DNA from: Gordonibacter massiliensis (ex Traore et al. 2017)
GTDB taxonomy: Bacteria > Actinomycetota > Coriobacteriia > Coriobacteriales > Eggerthellaceae
Direction: 5' to 3'
DNA length: 64,000 bases
NCBI GenBank assembly: GCA_900170005.1
Contig: LT827128.1
Location: 2,538,168-2,602,167 of the forward strand
The position numbers and the translations under genes were made by a program. Of this stretch, positions 1 through 8,580 are shown piece after piece. The first letter of the stretch is position 1, and the number at the start of each line of letters is the position of its first letter. Below the pieces are notes generated by a model. The model did no database searches, was not told the DNA's origin, and worked only from the letters and a program-made list of their open reading frames with translations.

Positions 1-216
1 CTCCTTCTCCAGGCAGTTCGCGCACTTGTCCAAGCGGTACGCGTACGGCGACATGAACATCTCATGGCGGCCGTCCACCACGTCGGGCTTGCCCAGGAAG
101 CAGCGCATGTACGTTTCCGTGACGGGCAGCTGGTAGTAATCCTGACACGCGAGCTGGCAAGCGGAGCAGCCCACGCAATAGTCGAGCTCAACGAGCACGC
201 CAATTTTCTTAGCCAT
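1..216 (-). CDS. 4Fe-4S ferredoxin-type subunit of a molybdopterin oxidoreductase (partial)
   Basis: This is the N-terminal 72 residues of an electron-transfer subunit of the DmsB/NrfC type; the rest lies beyond the left edge. The motif C14-x2-C17-x2-C20-x3-C24 is the first half of a bacterial [4Fe-4S] pair, and C65-x2-C68 opens the next cluster. The ATG at 216 follows an AAGGGATG ribosome-binding sequence. The gene starts 43 bp downstream of the catalytic subunit and must be its operon partner, passing electrons to the molybdenum site. There is no signal peptide, which matches a cytoplasmic complex. Family assignment is secure; the physiological electron donor is unknown. Confidence 0.88.
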   Translation of the reverse strand, partial: MAKKIGVLVELDYCVGCSACQLACQDYYQLPVTETYMRCFLGKPDVVDGRHEMFMSPYAYRLDKCANCLEKE

Positions 217-258
217 GGTTCATCCCTTCATCTTCGTCGAATGTCTTTTGCCGTCACG

Positions 259-2667
259 CTATTCGGTGAACTTGCTGATCTTGCACAGGCTGCTGCGCAT
301 GGGGGCGGCGCCGAAGCCGGGGTCGGATCCGTCGGCCGTGGTCAGCACGTTCGGGTTGGCTTCGTTCCAGCTGTAGCCGGGCAGGTTGAGCTCCTTGCAT
401 TCGTGCTTGTAGTTCGGACGGCACATGCTCACGGCACCCTTGATGACGCCCTTGGATATGCGGGCCTTGGCCTTGATCTTGCCGCGCAGGCTCTCCACCC
501 ACAGCCACTCGCCCTCGGAGATCTGGCGCTCACGCGCGTCCTCCTCGTTGAGCTCGATGTAGGGCCACGGCTCCAGGATGCGCTGGTGGGCAATGTTCGT
601 CCAAGCGGAGTGGTAGAACGCGTAGTCGCGGGCACCGGTGGTGAGGCACAGGTCGTATTCCTGGTACAGGTCGGGCGTGGAATAGGGGCTCTCGAACGGC
701 TCGTTGTAGCTGGGCAGCGGGGAATCGTAGCCGTAGGAGGGCATCTGCTCGGAGTACACCTCGATGCGCATGGTGGGCGTCTGGAACTTCACGAGGCCCT
801 TCTCATGCTGCCGTGTGGTGCGGTTCTCGCCACCGTACTCGATGAAGTAGCCTTGCTTCGCCGCCACCTCGTAGTCGGTGATGGGCTCCTTGCCGTTGGG
901 AATGAGGTGGAACTCGTTCAGGCGCCACAGTTGCATCTCTTCGGAGCTGTTCCACGGCCAGAGCTCAGGATCGAAGCGCTTGCCCAGGTTGCGCATGAAG
1001 TCCCAGTCGTCCCACGCCTCGCCGGGGGCCTTGACGGCCTTCTGCGGGATGTTGAACGGGCACGGCTCGGGATAGAGCTCCTCGTCGAAGTTGCCCACGC
1101 GCTCGGACCAGTGCGCGGCCGGCAGCACGATGTCGGCCAGCTCGGCGCCCGGCGTCATGAAGTAGTCCATGTTCACGTTGAGCTCCAGCACGTCGGACAG
1201 CAGCGCCTCGTGGATCTTCGTGGCGTTCTCGAAGCAACCCAGCGGGTCGTTGGCCACGGAGATCATGACCTTGACGGGCCACGGCTCGCCGGTGAGCATG
1301 GCGTCCCACACGTCGTTGGGGATGTTGGCGTTGCCGTACACCTGCGTGTACATGGGGTGCTTGTCGTAGCCCAGGCGCAGCTTGGGAGGCACGCGGTCGT
1401 ACGCGGTGATCTTCGGGTCGAGCATGAACTCCCAGAACGTGTTGAAGTAGATGCCGCCCTTGTCGTCCAGCGGCGGGTTCAGCAGAAGCTGCAGGATGGT
1501 GATGGCGCGGCCGGACTGCAACGCGTTCGACGTCATCATGCAGGCGCCCAGGTAGGCGGTCAGAAGCGACGGCTTGTCGTCGGTGGGGTTCGTGATGATC
1601 TCGAACATCTCCAGGATCTTCTCGACCGGGGTCCACGTGACGGCGGAAACCTTCTCGGGCGTCCAGACGGCGACCTCGTCCTTGTACGTTTCCAAGGCGG
1701 TCTTGCACGTCTTCTTGCTGCCGTCCTTGAGCTCGACCTCGAACGCCCCCATGAGCGTGGGCTTCACGCCGTCGCGATCGAAGCTCTCGCTTTCGGGGCG
1801 CCAGATGGCAATGCCGCCGGCGTTCTTGTCCCACACCACGTAATGCTCGTCGGACCCGTCTTCCACCAGGTCGGACTCGCGCAGCATCATGCGGGCCTCG
1901 TTGTCCACGAGGAACGGGGCGTTCGTCCACGTGGTGAGCATCTCCTCGGCGGCCAGGAACTTGCCGCTCTGGAACATGAGGTTGGTCAGGCCGAGCGCCA
2001 GCGCGCCGTCGGTGCCGGGACGCACGGGAACCCACAGGTCGGCCTTCGCAGCGATGTCGCGGAACACGGGGTCGACCACCACGACGCGCGAGCCGTTGCG
2101 CTTGGCGTCCATGATGCGCAGGCCGCTGTACTGGCGCGAGCGGATGGGGTTCGTGCCCCACATGACGATTGAGCCGGCGTTGCGGTAGTCGCACGCCTCA
2201 TGCGGGTGGAACATGCGCCCGTAGGTCACATGCGTCTGGGCCAGGTTCGGCAGCAGGCACACATGCGTCGGCCACACCTTGCCGCCGCCGTTCCACGTGT
2301 TGTTCAGGCGGTCGAGGAAGTGGTTCGAACCGCGGCCCGTGCCCTGCGAGATGATGACCGACTGCGGGCCGTACTGGTCGATGGTCTCGCGGATCTTCTT
2401 CTCGATGATGTCCAGGGCCTCGTCCCAGGTGATGCGCTCCCACTTGCCCTCGCCGCGCTTGCCGGCGCGCTTCAGGGGATACTTGAGGCGGTCGGGATGC
2501 GCGTGGATCTCCTGCGCGGAGAACGCCTTGACGCACAGGATGCCGTCGTTCACCGGGTTGTTCGGATCGCCCTCGACGCGCACGATCTCGTCGTTGTCGT
2601 TGACCGTGAGAATGACGCCGCACTTGGAATGGCAGTCGAAACAGACGGTCCTGACTTTCTTCTCCAT
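259..2667 (-). CDS. Cytoplasmic molybdopterin oxidoreductase, catalytic subunit (candidate aromatic dehydroxylase)
   Basis: 802-residue catalytic subunit of the DMSO reductase superfamily. Residues C9, C12, C16 and C45 form the N-terminal [4Fe-4S] site. C159 (ACDY, just before VMWGTNP) falls where the protein ligand to Mo/W sits, suggesting a thiolate ligand as in NapA-like enzymes. The C-terminal part has the expected pterin-binding domain. There is no Tat signal, so the enzyme is cytoplasmic, unlike the exported enzyme at 13467-15947. The ATG follows a GGAGGT site 7 nt away. Upstream is an aromatic-acid-type MFS importer and downstream a ferredoxin subunit. Known Gordonibacter/Eggerthella catechol dehydroxylases and pyrogallol transhydroxylase-like proteins have comparable settings, so reductive removal of a ring hydroxyl is a fair guess. 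The substrate cannot be read from the sequence. Confidence 0.88.
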   Translation of the reverse strand: MEKKVRTVCFDCHSKCGVILTVNDNDEIVRVEGDPNNPVNDGILCVKAFSAQEIHAHPDRLKYPLKRAGKRGEGKWERITWDEALDIIEKKIRETIDQYGPQSVIISQGTGRGSNHFLDRLNNTWNGGGKVWPTHVCLLPNLAQTHVTYGRMFHPHEACDYRNAGSIVMWGTNPIRSRQYSGLRIMDAKRNGSRVVVVDPVFRDIAAKADLWVPVRPGTDGALALGLTNLMFQSGKFLAAEEMLTTWTNAPFLVDNEARMMLRESDLVEDGSDEHYVVWDKNAGGIAIWRPESESFDRDGVKPTLMGAFEVELKDGSKKTCKTALETYKDEVAVWTPEKVSAVTWTPVEKILEMFEIITNPTDDKPSLLTAYLGACMMTSNALQSGRAITILQLLLNPPLDDKGGIYFNTFWEFMLDPKITAYDRVPPKLRLGYDKHPMYTQVYGNANIPNDVWDAMLTGEPWPVKVMISVANDPLGCFENATKIHEALLSDVLELNVNMDYFMTPGAELADIVLPAAHWSERVGNFDEELYPEPCPFNIPQKAVKAPGEAWDDWDFMRNLGKRFDPELWPWNSSEEMQLWRLNEFHLIPNGKEPITDYEVAAKQGYFIEYGGENRTTRQHEKGLVKFQTPTMRIEVYSEQMPSYGYDSPLPSYNEPFESPYSTPDLYQEYDLCLTTGARDYAFYHSAWTNIAHQRILEPWPYIELNEEDARERQISEGEWLWVESLRGKIKAKARISKGVIKGAVSMCRPNYKHECKELNLPGYSWNEANPNVLTTADGSDPGFGAAPMRSSLCKISKFTE

Positions 2668-2802
2668 GATGTACCTCCGTTTTCATCTCTCTCGTCGCTT
2701 CGCAGGCAGGGCCGTGCGAAGAAAACCTTGCGTGCCACCGTGCCCTGCGCCCGAGGGCGTTCCCCTTCCGTCAACGGGCGCAGCGCGCGGCGGGCAATGC
2801 AT

Positions 2803-4167
2803 TTAGAACGTCTTGTCCTTCGTCTCGGGACCGAACAGGAACACCAGCAAGCCGGGAATGATGACCATGGCGGCGGCTATGTACATGGTCACGTACACGC
2901 CGAAGCTGGTCATGACGCCCGCCAGCACGATGGGGCCGACGATGGAACCCATGCGCCCCCACGAGGTGGCCAGGCCGTTGCCCGTGGTGCGGATGCTGGT
3001 TTCGTACAGCTCGGGCGTGTACAGCGCCAACATCATGGCGTTCAGGTACTTGCCGAACTGGTAGAGCACGCCGGTGACCAGCAGCATGACGAGCGTGGTG
3101 GACGCGCCGTAGGCGATGCCGAAGATGGACGTGCACAAACCGGCGATGAGGAACGTCTTTTTGCGCCCGAACTTCTTGGCGGACCAGCTGGTGAAGAACC
3201 AGGCCGGGATGCCGCCCAGAATGCCGATGGTCACGAAGCCGGTGGACTGCACCACGTCGAAGCCCTTCTCGATGAGGATGGTGGTGAGCCAGGTGGTAAG
3301 GCCGTAGTCGCTGAACATCGAAATGAACCAGATGAAGAAGCACAGCACGGTGACCTTGAGGTACTTGGAGCTGAACAGGTCCTTGAACGACGCCTTGACG
3401 TTCGTGCGCTCGATGATCTCGACCGGCGGCAGTTCCTTGTGCCGCGCGATGGCCTCTTGCTCGAACTTCGTGCAGATGGCGTCGGCCTCCTCGTAGCGGC
3501 CCTTCGCCTCCAGCCACAACGGCGACTCGGGGCATATCTTCACGATGCCGATGATGAACAGCGCGGGCAGGGCCTCGGCCAGGTACACGCCGCGCCAGTC
3601 GAAGTGCGGCAGGATGAGCACGGTGAGCACGCCCGCCACGGCGAAGCCAACCGGGGTCATGAGCTGGTAGAGCGTCATGAACTTCGGACGGTCCTTGCCC
3701 GACACGATCTCGCTCAGGTAGCTGAGCGCGACCGGGAACTGGGCACCCAGGCCGAGACCCAGGATAAAGCGCATGGTGAACAGGTAGTAGATGTTGGGCG
3801 AGAACACGAGCGCGAAGCCCGCGCACCCCCAGATGAGCATCGAAACGATGATGGTCTTCTTGCGGCCCACCTTGTCGGCGACACGGCCGGCAACGATGGC
3901 GCCGAAGAACATGCCCAAGAAGCAGATGGACGAGTAGTACCCGCCCGTGGCGGCATCCATGCCGAAGTACTCGCGGATGGTCGGCATCAGAAAGCTGGTG
4001 CCGCCCAGGTCGATGGTCTCGGCGAACCAGCCCATGAGCACGAAGAAGATGATAAGCGCCGTATGCGGCGATGTCGGGATGCGATTCATACGATCGGCTA
4101 CCGAGACATGCCCCTCCCCTTTGGCTGCAGGCGGTGCGGAACCACCGGCGGCGACGGCATCTGCCAT
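2803..4167 (-). CDS. MFS transporter, metabolite:H+ symporter (aromatic acid/organic acid type)
   Basis: 454-residue 12-helix transporter of the major facilitator superfamily. The loop RVADKVGRKK after helix 2 and PESPLWLEAKGR after helix 6 are signatures of the AAHS/sugar-porter branch, which imports aromatic acids and other organic acids with protons. The N-terminal 35 residues are cytoplasmic and polar. The ATG follows AGAGGAGG. It is the first gene of the operon transporter-molybdoenzyme-ferredoxin, with 135 bp before the enzyme gene. Its position suggests it brings in the substrate of the cytoplasmic enzyme. Family certain, substrate inferred. Confidence 0.88.
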   Translation of the reverse strand: MADAVAAGGSAPPAAKGEGHVSVADRMNRIPTSPHTALIIFFVLMGWFAETIDLGGTSFLMPTIREYFGMDAATGGYYSSICFLGMFFGAIVAGRVADKVGRKKTIIVSMLIWGCAGFALVFSPNIYYLFTMRFILGLGLGAQFPVALSYLSEIVSGKDRPKFMTLYQLMTPVGFAVAGVLTVLILPHFDWRGVYLAEALPALFIIGIVKICPESPLWLEAKGRYEEADAICTKFEQEAIARHKELPPVEIIERTNVKASFKDLFSSKYLKVTVLCFFIWFISMFSDYGLTTWLTTILIEKGFDVVQSTGFVTIGILGGIPAWFFTSWSAKKFGRKKTFLIAGLCTSIFGIAYGASTTLVMLLVTGVLYQFGKYLNAMMLALYTPELYETSIRTTGNGLATSWGRMGSIVGPIVLAGVMTSFGVYVTMYIAAAMVIIPGLLVFLFGPETKDKTF

Positions 4168-4201
4168 ACGATCAACCTCCTCTAGATTTTGATTTCCCCT
4201 T

Positions 4202-4226
4202 GCCGCATCGACAGGCGCGATGCGGC
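4202..4226 (-). promoter_or_regulatory. Leader hairpin upstream of the MFS gene
   Basis: A 9-bp perfect stem (GCCGCATCG / CGATGCGGC) with a 7-nt loop lies in the leader just upstream of the AGAGGAGG ribosome-binding site of the transporter gene. It could be a regulator binding site or an mRNA structure. Function is inferred only from position. Confidence 0.4.
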
Positions 4227-4422
4227 CGAATTGGAGCGGTAGTGTACGCGCTCCCCCCTTCCCCGCTCTCTCCGCGTCAACCTTGTTCGCCCAAGATACG
4301 CGGCGCGGAAGCGGCGGTCGATCAATGGCTCGTTGCGGCGGTTAAACGAATTGAGAAGGCGTGGAAAAAGCGCATGGGTGGCCATGACCTCGATAAACGA
4401 GGCCGTGATTTGCTGCTGCCGT

Positions 4423-4525
4423 GTAGGGGCGCTCTCCAGAGCGCCCGCTCGCGCGAAGCGCGAGAACGCGAGCCGCGGTCGCTTTCCGGCTGCGCCGGAA
4501 CGGGCGCTCTGGAGAGCGCCCCTAC
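4423..4525. repeat. Inverted repeat, family 1 (two hairpin arms)
   Basis: Two 25-bp arms (4423-4447 and 4501-4525) are exact reverse complements, and each arm is itself a hairpin (GGGCGCTCT-CC-AGAGCGCCC). The right arm together with its inner flank recurs at 10050-10094 for about 45 identical bases. The element sits in the spacer between the LysR gene and the transporter operon. It looks like a small dispersed palindromic repeat of the REP/MITE kind; no transposase is nearby. Confidence 0.75.
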
Positions 4526-4543
4526 GGGCAACCGGGAAGATCC

Positions 4544-5506
4544 CTACACCAGCTCATACGTATCGAGGTACCGGGGTTGCAGGCTCTTTTCGGCAACCGT
4601 CTTCTTGATGTAGTTCACCACCGCCTCCACATGCGGACGCGCACGGTTCTCCGGCGTGGCCAGCAGGCCGAACTCCGTGCTGAAGAACCCCTCGGTGGGC
4701 ACCGTGACCACCCGGTCGGGCAGCGTGCGCAAGCCTTCGACGAGCTTGGGTGCGAACCCCACGGCCTGGTGCTCCAAGATCTGCACGAAGATGATCGACC
4801 CGGCGTTCGTCACCGTTTTCACGTTGTCTTCCAAGATGTAGTCGTCGAGCGCGTCGCCCAGCACGGTGTCCTTGTAGCGCGCGACCGGATAGGGGTCGAC
4901 GTCGCGAGGACGCACGACTTCTTGCTTGGCCAGCGGAGAGAACGACGACACCATGGCCACGAGCGGCGAGGTGAACAGCGGCTCGTACACCATATCGCGC
5001 TCCTCCACGAGCTCGTCGACGTAGCTTCGGTATTTCTCCGTCATGGGCAGCGAGATGATGCCGAACGACTCCTCCCGATCGCGCGACAAGATGTGCGGCA
5101 CGATACGGTAGATGTTCGACTCGTTGAGCTTCACCTCGAACGAGAACTGCCCGGGCCGTTGCAGGTTCAACAGCGAAATGAGATACTGCGACACGCACGA
5201 GGTCACCGTGATGCGCACGATGCCCTTCGACGGTGCCATGTCGGCCAGCTTGTACTCGGTGAGCGACCCGCGCGCCTCGTCGTACAGCTCGACGATACCG
5301 TCGATGCGACGGCTGAGCTCCTCGCCGGCGGGCGTGAGCGCGATCATGTTGTTCTGATAGGTCATGAGCGTGACGCCGAAGTCCTTCTCGAGCTGGTGCA
5401 AAGCCCTGCTCAACCCCTGTGGCGTCATGAAGTAATGCGCGGCTGTTTTGGATATCGACAGCGTCCGCGAGAAATCCTTGAAATAGTACAGGTACTCGAT
5501 ATGCAT
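4544..5506 (-). CDS. LysR-family transcriptional regulator
   Basis: 320 residues from the chosen ATG, preceded by GAGAAGGTG; a further in-frame start 12 codons upstream adds residues outside the usual LysR N-terminus. Residues 1-65 form the winged helix-turn-helix (SISKTAAHYFMTPQGLSRALHQLEKDFGV), followed by a linker helix and a ligand-binding domain of about 230 residues. It lies directly upstream of the importer-molybdoenzyme operon in the same direction and is the probable substrate-responsive regulator of that operon. The ligand is unknown. Confidence 0.85.
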   Translation of the reverse strand: MHIEYLYYFKDFSRTLSISKTAAHYFMTPQGLSRALHQLEKDFGVTLMTYQNNMIALTPAGEELSRRIDGIVELYDEARGSLTEYKLADMAPSKGIVRITVTSCVSQYLISLLNLQRPGQFSFEVKLNESNIYRIVPHILSRDREESFGIISLPMTEKYRSYVDELVEERDMVYEPLFTSPLVAMVSSFSPLAKQEVVRPRDVDPYPVARYKDTVLGDALDDYILEDNVKTVTNAGSIIFVQILEHQAVGFAPKLVEGLRTLPDRVVTVPTEGFFSTEFGLLATPENRARPHVEAVVNYIKKTVAEKSLQPRYLDTYELV

Positions 5507-5663
5507 TGCGACCACACCTTCTCGTCTTCCCCCAAAACGCATGTGTGCAGTACCCGGACGCGACGACCGCGGATAGTCTCCCCAGTCTATCCGACGGTCG
5601 TCACGCTCGCAATTTCTTGATAAGGGTCGTCAGGTTAACGATTCGGCCCCCCTTGACTGCCCC

Positions 5664-5885
5664 TTAGGCGCCCGGGGTGGGCGGTTTCGGCTGCGGCGGC
5701 GTCGCAGGAGCTCCGGGCACTTGAGTCGCGCCGGGCATGGTGGGCACCGCCGGAGCATCGGGCCCCGGCAACGGCTCCTTGCAGAACGGGCACGTGACCG
5801 GGCGGAAGTTCGGCGATACGATTTTCTTACCGCAGGCAGGGCAAATGAGTGGACCCGACGTGGTATCCGGCGGTCTGAAGCACAT
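5664..5885 (-). CDS. Small zinc-ribbon protein with proline-rich tail
   Basis: 73 residues with C-P-A-C (residues 15-18) and C-P-F-C (32-35), a zinc-ribbon knuckle pair, followed by a Pro/Ala-rich tail of about 35 residues without predicted fold. The ATG follows AGGGGAAAGGGG. A sigma-70-like promoter lies 57 bp upstream. No function is recognised. Such proteins may bind nucleic acid or act as adaptors. Confidence 0.7.
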   Translation of the reverse strand: MCFRPPDTTSGPLICPACGKKIVSPNFRPVTCPFCKEPLPGPDAPAVPTMPGATQVPGAPATPPQPKPPTPGA

Positions 5886-5941
5886 GGCAATCCCCTTTCC
5901 CCCTCGCGCGTTTGCGTCGAGGAATGTCGTTCGGCTTTTTC

Positions 5942-5970
5942 ACTATATGAAAATGCCGGGCGGGGGACAA
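5942..5970 (-). promoter_or_regulatory. Candidate promoter for the zinc-ribbon gene
   Basis: On the minus strand TTGTCC (5965-5970) and TATAGT (5942-5947) are separated by 17 bp, matching the housekeeping sigma consensus at 4/6 and 5/6 positions. The start codon is about 57 bp downstream. Confidence 0.5.
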
Positions 5971-6132
5971 ACAACGAACGATCCCACTCCCATCAACCGT
6001 TTGTTGCGCGGGAAGTCGACCGCAGAACGTTGCGAAGGGCGATTTTGTCATCGATTTGTCAACTCGCGCACGAACGTCGCAACGGCACGCAGGCCGAACA
6101 GGCAAGGCGGGACACGCAGGCGCCGGCGTCGT

Positions 6133-7455
6133 TTAGTGCTCGCGCAACGCGCCGTTCTTCAGCACGAGGGTGACCTTCGTGCCAACGCCCAGCTCGCTCT
6201 CCACTTCCATGCGCGTGCCTGACCCGAAGTAGCCGCAAATGCGATCGTGGACGTTCTTCACGGCGATGCCGCACCCGGTGGACGATTCGGGATGCAGGAT
6301 GTTCTGGCGCGCTTCCTCCGTCATGCCCACGCCGTCGTCAACCACGCGCACCACAACGTCGTCGCCGACCACCACGCCCGTCACAGCGATGGTGAGCTTG
6401 CCCTCCGAGGGCATGGCGTGGCGCACGGCGTTCTCCACCAGCGGCTGGATAAGGAAGGGAGGCACCATCATGTCGTCGACGGCCGGCTCGATATCCACTT
6501 CCATGGCCACGCGGTCCTCGCCGAAGCGCGCGATCTCGAACGTGAAGTAGCGCTTCGTCTGCTCCATCTCGCGCGCGAACAGGATGAGATCGGCCGAGTC
6601 CTCCAGCGTGCGGCGGTAGAACACGGCGAACTCGCGCAGCAGCACGCGCGCCTTCTCCGGGTTCGTGCGGATGAGCGAGGCGATGGTGTTGATGGTGTTG
6701 AACAGGAAGTGGGGGTTGATCTGGCTCTGCAGCGCTTTCAGCTCCATGCTGGTGGCGAGCTTCGTTTGCTCTTCCAGCGCCGAGGCCGCCATCTGGGTGG
6801 ACAGCAGCCGGCCGAAGCCCTCGGCTATGGACTTCTGCGTCTCGCTGATGTGGCGGGCTCGGCGGTAGTAGAACTTGAGCGTGCCCTCCACGGTGTGCCC
6901 CACCACGAGCGGCACGATGATGGCGGCCTTGATGGTGGACGATCCGGACGGGAAGCCTATCTCCTCGGGCGTGAACAGAATGCGCCCCCGGCCGTCGGCG
7001 AGCGTGGCGTGCGTGGCGTGCGTGCGGATGACGCTGCCGGACGGGTTGTCCGCTTCCTCGTAGCCGGCGTATCCCAGGATGTGGTCCTTGTCGGTCACGG
7101 CCACGGCGATGGCGGCCGTGGACGGCAGCAGCAGCTGGCAGATGCGCTGGGCGGCCTTCTCGGTCATGCCGTCCTTCATGCAGTCGAGCGTTTGGCTGGC
7201 CAGCCGCAGCATGGCGTCGGACTGGCGCGCGCGCACCGAGTCGGGGTCCATGATCAGGCGAATGACGACGACCAGAGAGAACGTGAATACGATGCCGGCG
7301 ACGATAAGCACGCCGATGCTGCGGTACGGCGAGATGGACGACCATATGAGCACGAGGCCGGACAGCACCGTGATGGTGAACATGCCCATTTCCAGCGTGA
7401 AGAAGCGGGGCAGCGCGGGCTTGGCCTCCGTCGCATCCTGTTGGACCTGTTGCAA
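6133..7455 (-). CDS. LytS-type sensor histidine kinase with GAF-like domain
   Basis: 440 residues from a TTG start at 7455, chosen because GAGGAGG lies 6 nt upstream; an in-frame ATG 20 codons earlier has no such site. Two membrane helices (about residues 23-43 and 47-67) are followed by a GAF-like sensory domain and a His_kinase domain of the LytS/YehU class with the phospho-acceptor motif QINPHFLFN (H249). A C-terminal ATPase domain has DDGVGM and GCGIAVKNV. This class usually works with a LytTR response regulator, but none is adjacent, so the partner is elsewhere. The signal is unknown. Confidence 0.85.
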   Translation of the reverse strand: MQQVQQDATEAKPALPRFFTLEMGMFTITVLSGLVLIWSSISPYRSIGVLIVAGIVFTFSLVVVIRLIMDPDSVRARQSDAMLRLASQTLDCMKDGMTEKAAQRICQLLLPSTAAIAVAVTDKDHILGYAGYEEADNPSGSVIRTHATHATLADGRGRILFTPEEIGFPSGSSTIKAAIIVPLVVGHTVEGTLKFYYRRARHISETQKSIAEGFGRLLSTQMAASALEEQTKLATSMELKALQSQINPHFLFNTINTIASLIRTNPEKARVLLREFAVFYRRTLEDSADLILFAREMEQTKRYFTFEIARFGEDRVAMEVDIEPAVDDMMVPPFLIQPLVENAVRHAMPSEGKLTIAVTGVVVGDDVVVRVVDDGVGMTEEARQNILHPESSTGCGIAVKNVHDRICGYFGSGTRMEVESELGVGTKVTLVLKNGALREH

Positions 7456-7578
7456 GGCGAACCTCCTCGTCGAGGGTGAGGGCACCATCCTACCAGCAAC
7501 CGGCGCGATATGCACGTCCCCGTTGCCTTTTGCCGCGCTCGTTCTTTCGTTTGAGCCGGCGGGGAGGCGCGTAGCCCT

Positions 7579-8454
7579 TTATCCCAAAACCCCCATCTCG
7601 TTCAGCGCGAGCACGGCGGCGGCCACGATGAGGAACCCGCCGAAGATGAAGCGCAGCGTGCGCTCGGGCACGAGGCGCACGAGACGCGCGCCGATGACGG
7701 CCCCGGGGATGGAGCCGATCGCCACGGCGATGCCGGCCAGGTAGTCGATGTTGCCCAGCAGCCCCTGCTCGATAGTGCCGGGAATGGCAAGGAGCATAAC
7801 GGCGATGAGCGATGTGCCGGAGGCCTGCTTCATGGATATGCCCACGAGCGAGAGCATGAGCGGCACCATAATGAACCCGCCGCCGACGCCCACGTACCCC
7901 GAGGCCAAGCCCGCGCCCAGCCCGATGGCCGCCCCGATGAGCAGCTGCTTGCGCGTGAGCTTGGTGGGCGCGTCGGCACCGGCCGGAGAAGCCGCCGCAG
8001 GTCCACCAACGTCAGCGAGGGTTTCCGCAGCGTCGGCAGGTTCCGTCGGCCGAGAGGCCGGCGGAACCGCAGAAGGCTTCATCTTCCAAGCCTTGCGCAG
8101 CATGTTCACCGCAGAATAGCCGATGATGAGCGCGGCGGCCAACATGACCAGCCATGCGGGCGATATCGTGGCGAGCCACACGCCGATGGGCGAGGTGCAG
8201 GCACCGCCCAAACCCGCGGCAACGCCGAGCGACGGGACGCATGTTTTGTGCCGCACGTGCGAAACCGCGCCCGAGATGGACGTGGGTATGATGGTGAACA
8301 GCGACGTGGCCGTGGACATGATGGGGCTCATGCCGAAGGCCAACCGGAATATCGGCACCAGAACCGTGCCTCCGCCGATGCCCAGCATGCCCGACAGGAT
8401 GCCGATGCCGATGCCGACGAGGGCGGGTAAAACGAAAGTAGCGAAGATGTCCAT
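7579..8454 (-). CDS. TauE/SafE family membrane permease
   Basis: About 291 residues with eight predicted membrane helices in two repeats, each starting with the glycine-rich signature of the family (GILSGMLGIGGGTVLVP and GLASGYVGVGGGFIMVP). A hydrophilic Pro/Ala-rich loop of about 45 residues joins the halves. The family exports sulfite, sulfonates or related organic anions. An ATG at 8454 was chosen; a TTG five codons upstream is possible. It lies upstream of the kinase gene on the same strand, 123 bp apart. The substrate is not evident. Confidence 0.85.
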   Translation of the reverse strand: MDIFATFVLPALVGIGIGILSGMLGIGGGTVLVPIFRLAFGMSPIMSTATSLFTIIPTSISGAVSHVRHKTCVPSLGVAAGLGGACTSPIGVWLATISPAWLVMLAAALIIGYSAVNMLRKAWKMKPSAVPPASRPTEPADAAETLADVGGPAAASPAGADAPTKLTRKQLLIGAAIGLGAGLASGYVGVGGGFIMVPLMLSLVGISMKQASGTSLIAVMLLAIPGTIEQGLLGNIDYLAGIAVAIGSIPGAVIGARLVRLVPERTLRFIFGGFLIVAAAVLALNEMGVLG

Positions 8455-8580
8455 AGACGCGCCTGCCAATTCCCTACCAGATCAACGATATGCACGCGTC
8501 CCAGTGTAACGGAAACAGCAAGACGCGCACGTCAAAGGCGCGTCAATTCCGCGAACGTCAAGCTTGCATTGCCCGCGTGC

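Noticed and set aside
64-2172. Long plus-strand frame opposite the molybdoenzyme
   Set aside because: Typical antisense frame in GC-rich DNA, rich in His/Leu/Val/Gly, with no domain; the minus-strand gene has clear motifs.
259-2667. Dopamine dehydroxylase
   Set aside because: It lacks the Tat signal and is shorter than the exported Eggerthella enzymes; only a general similarity in type can be claimed.
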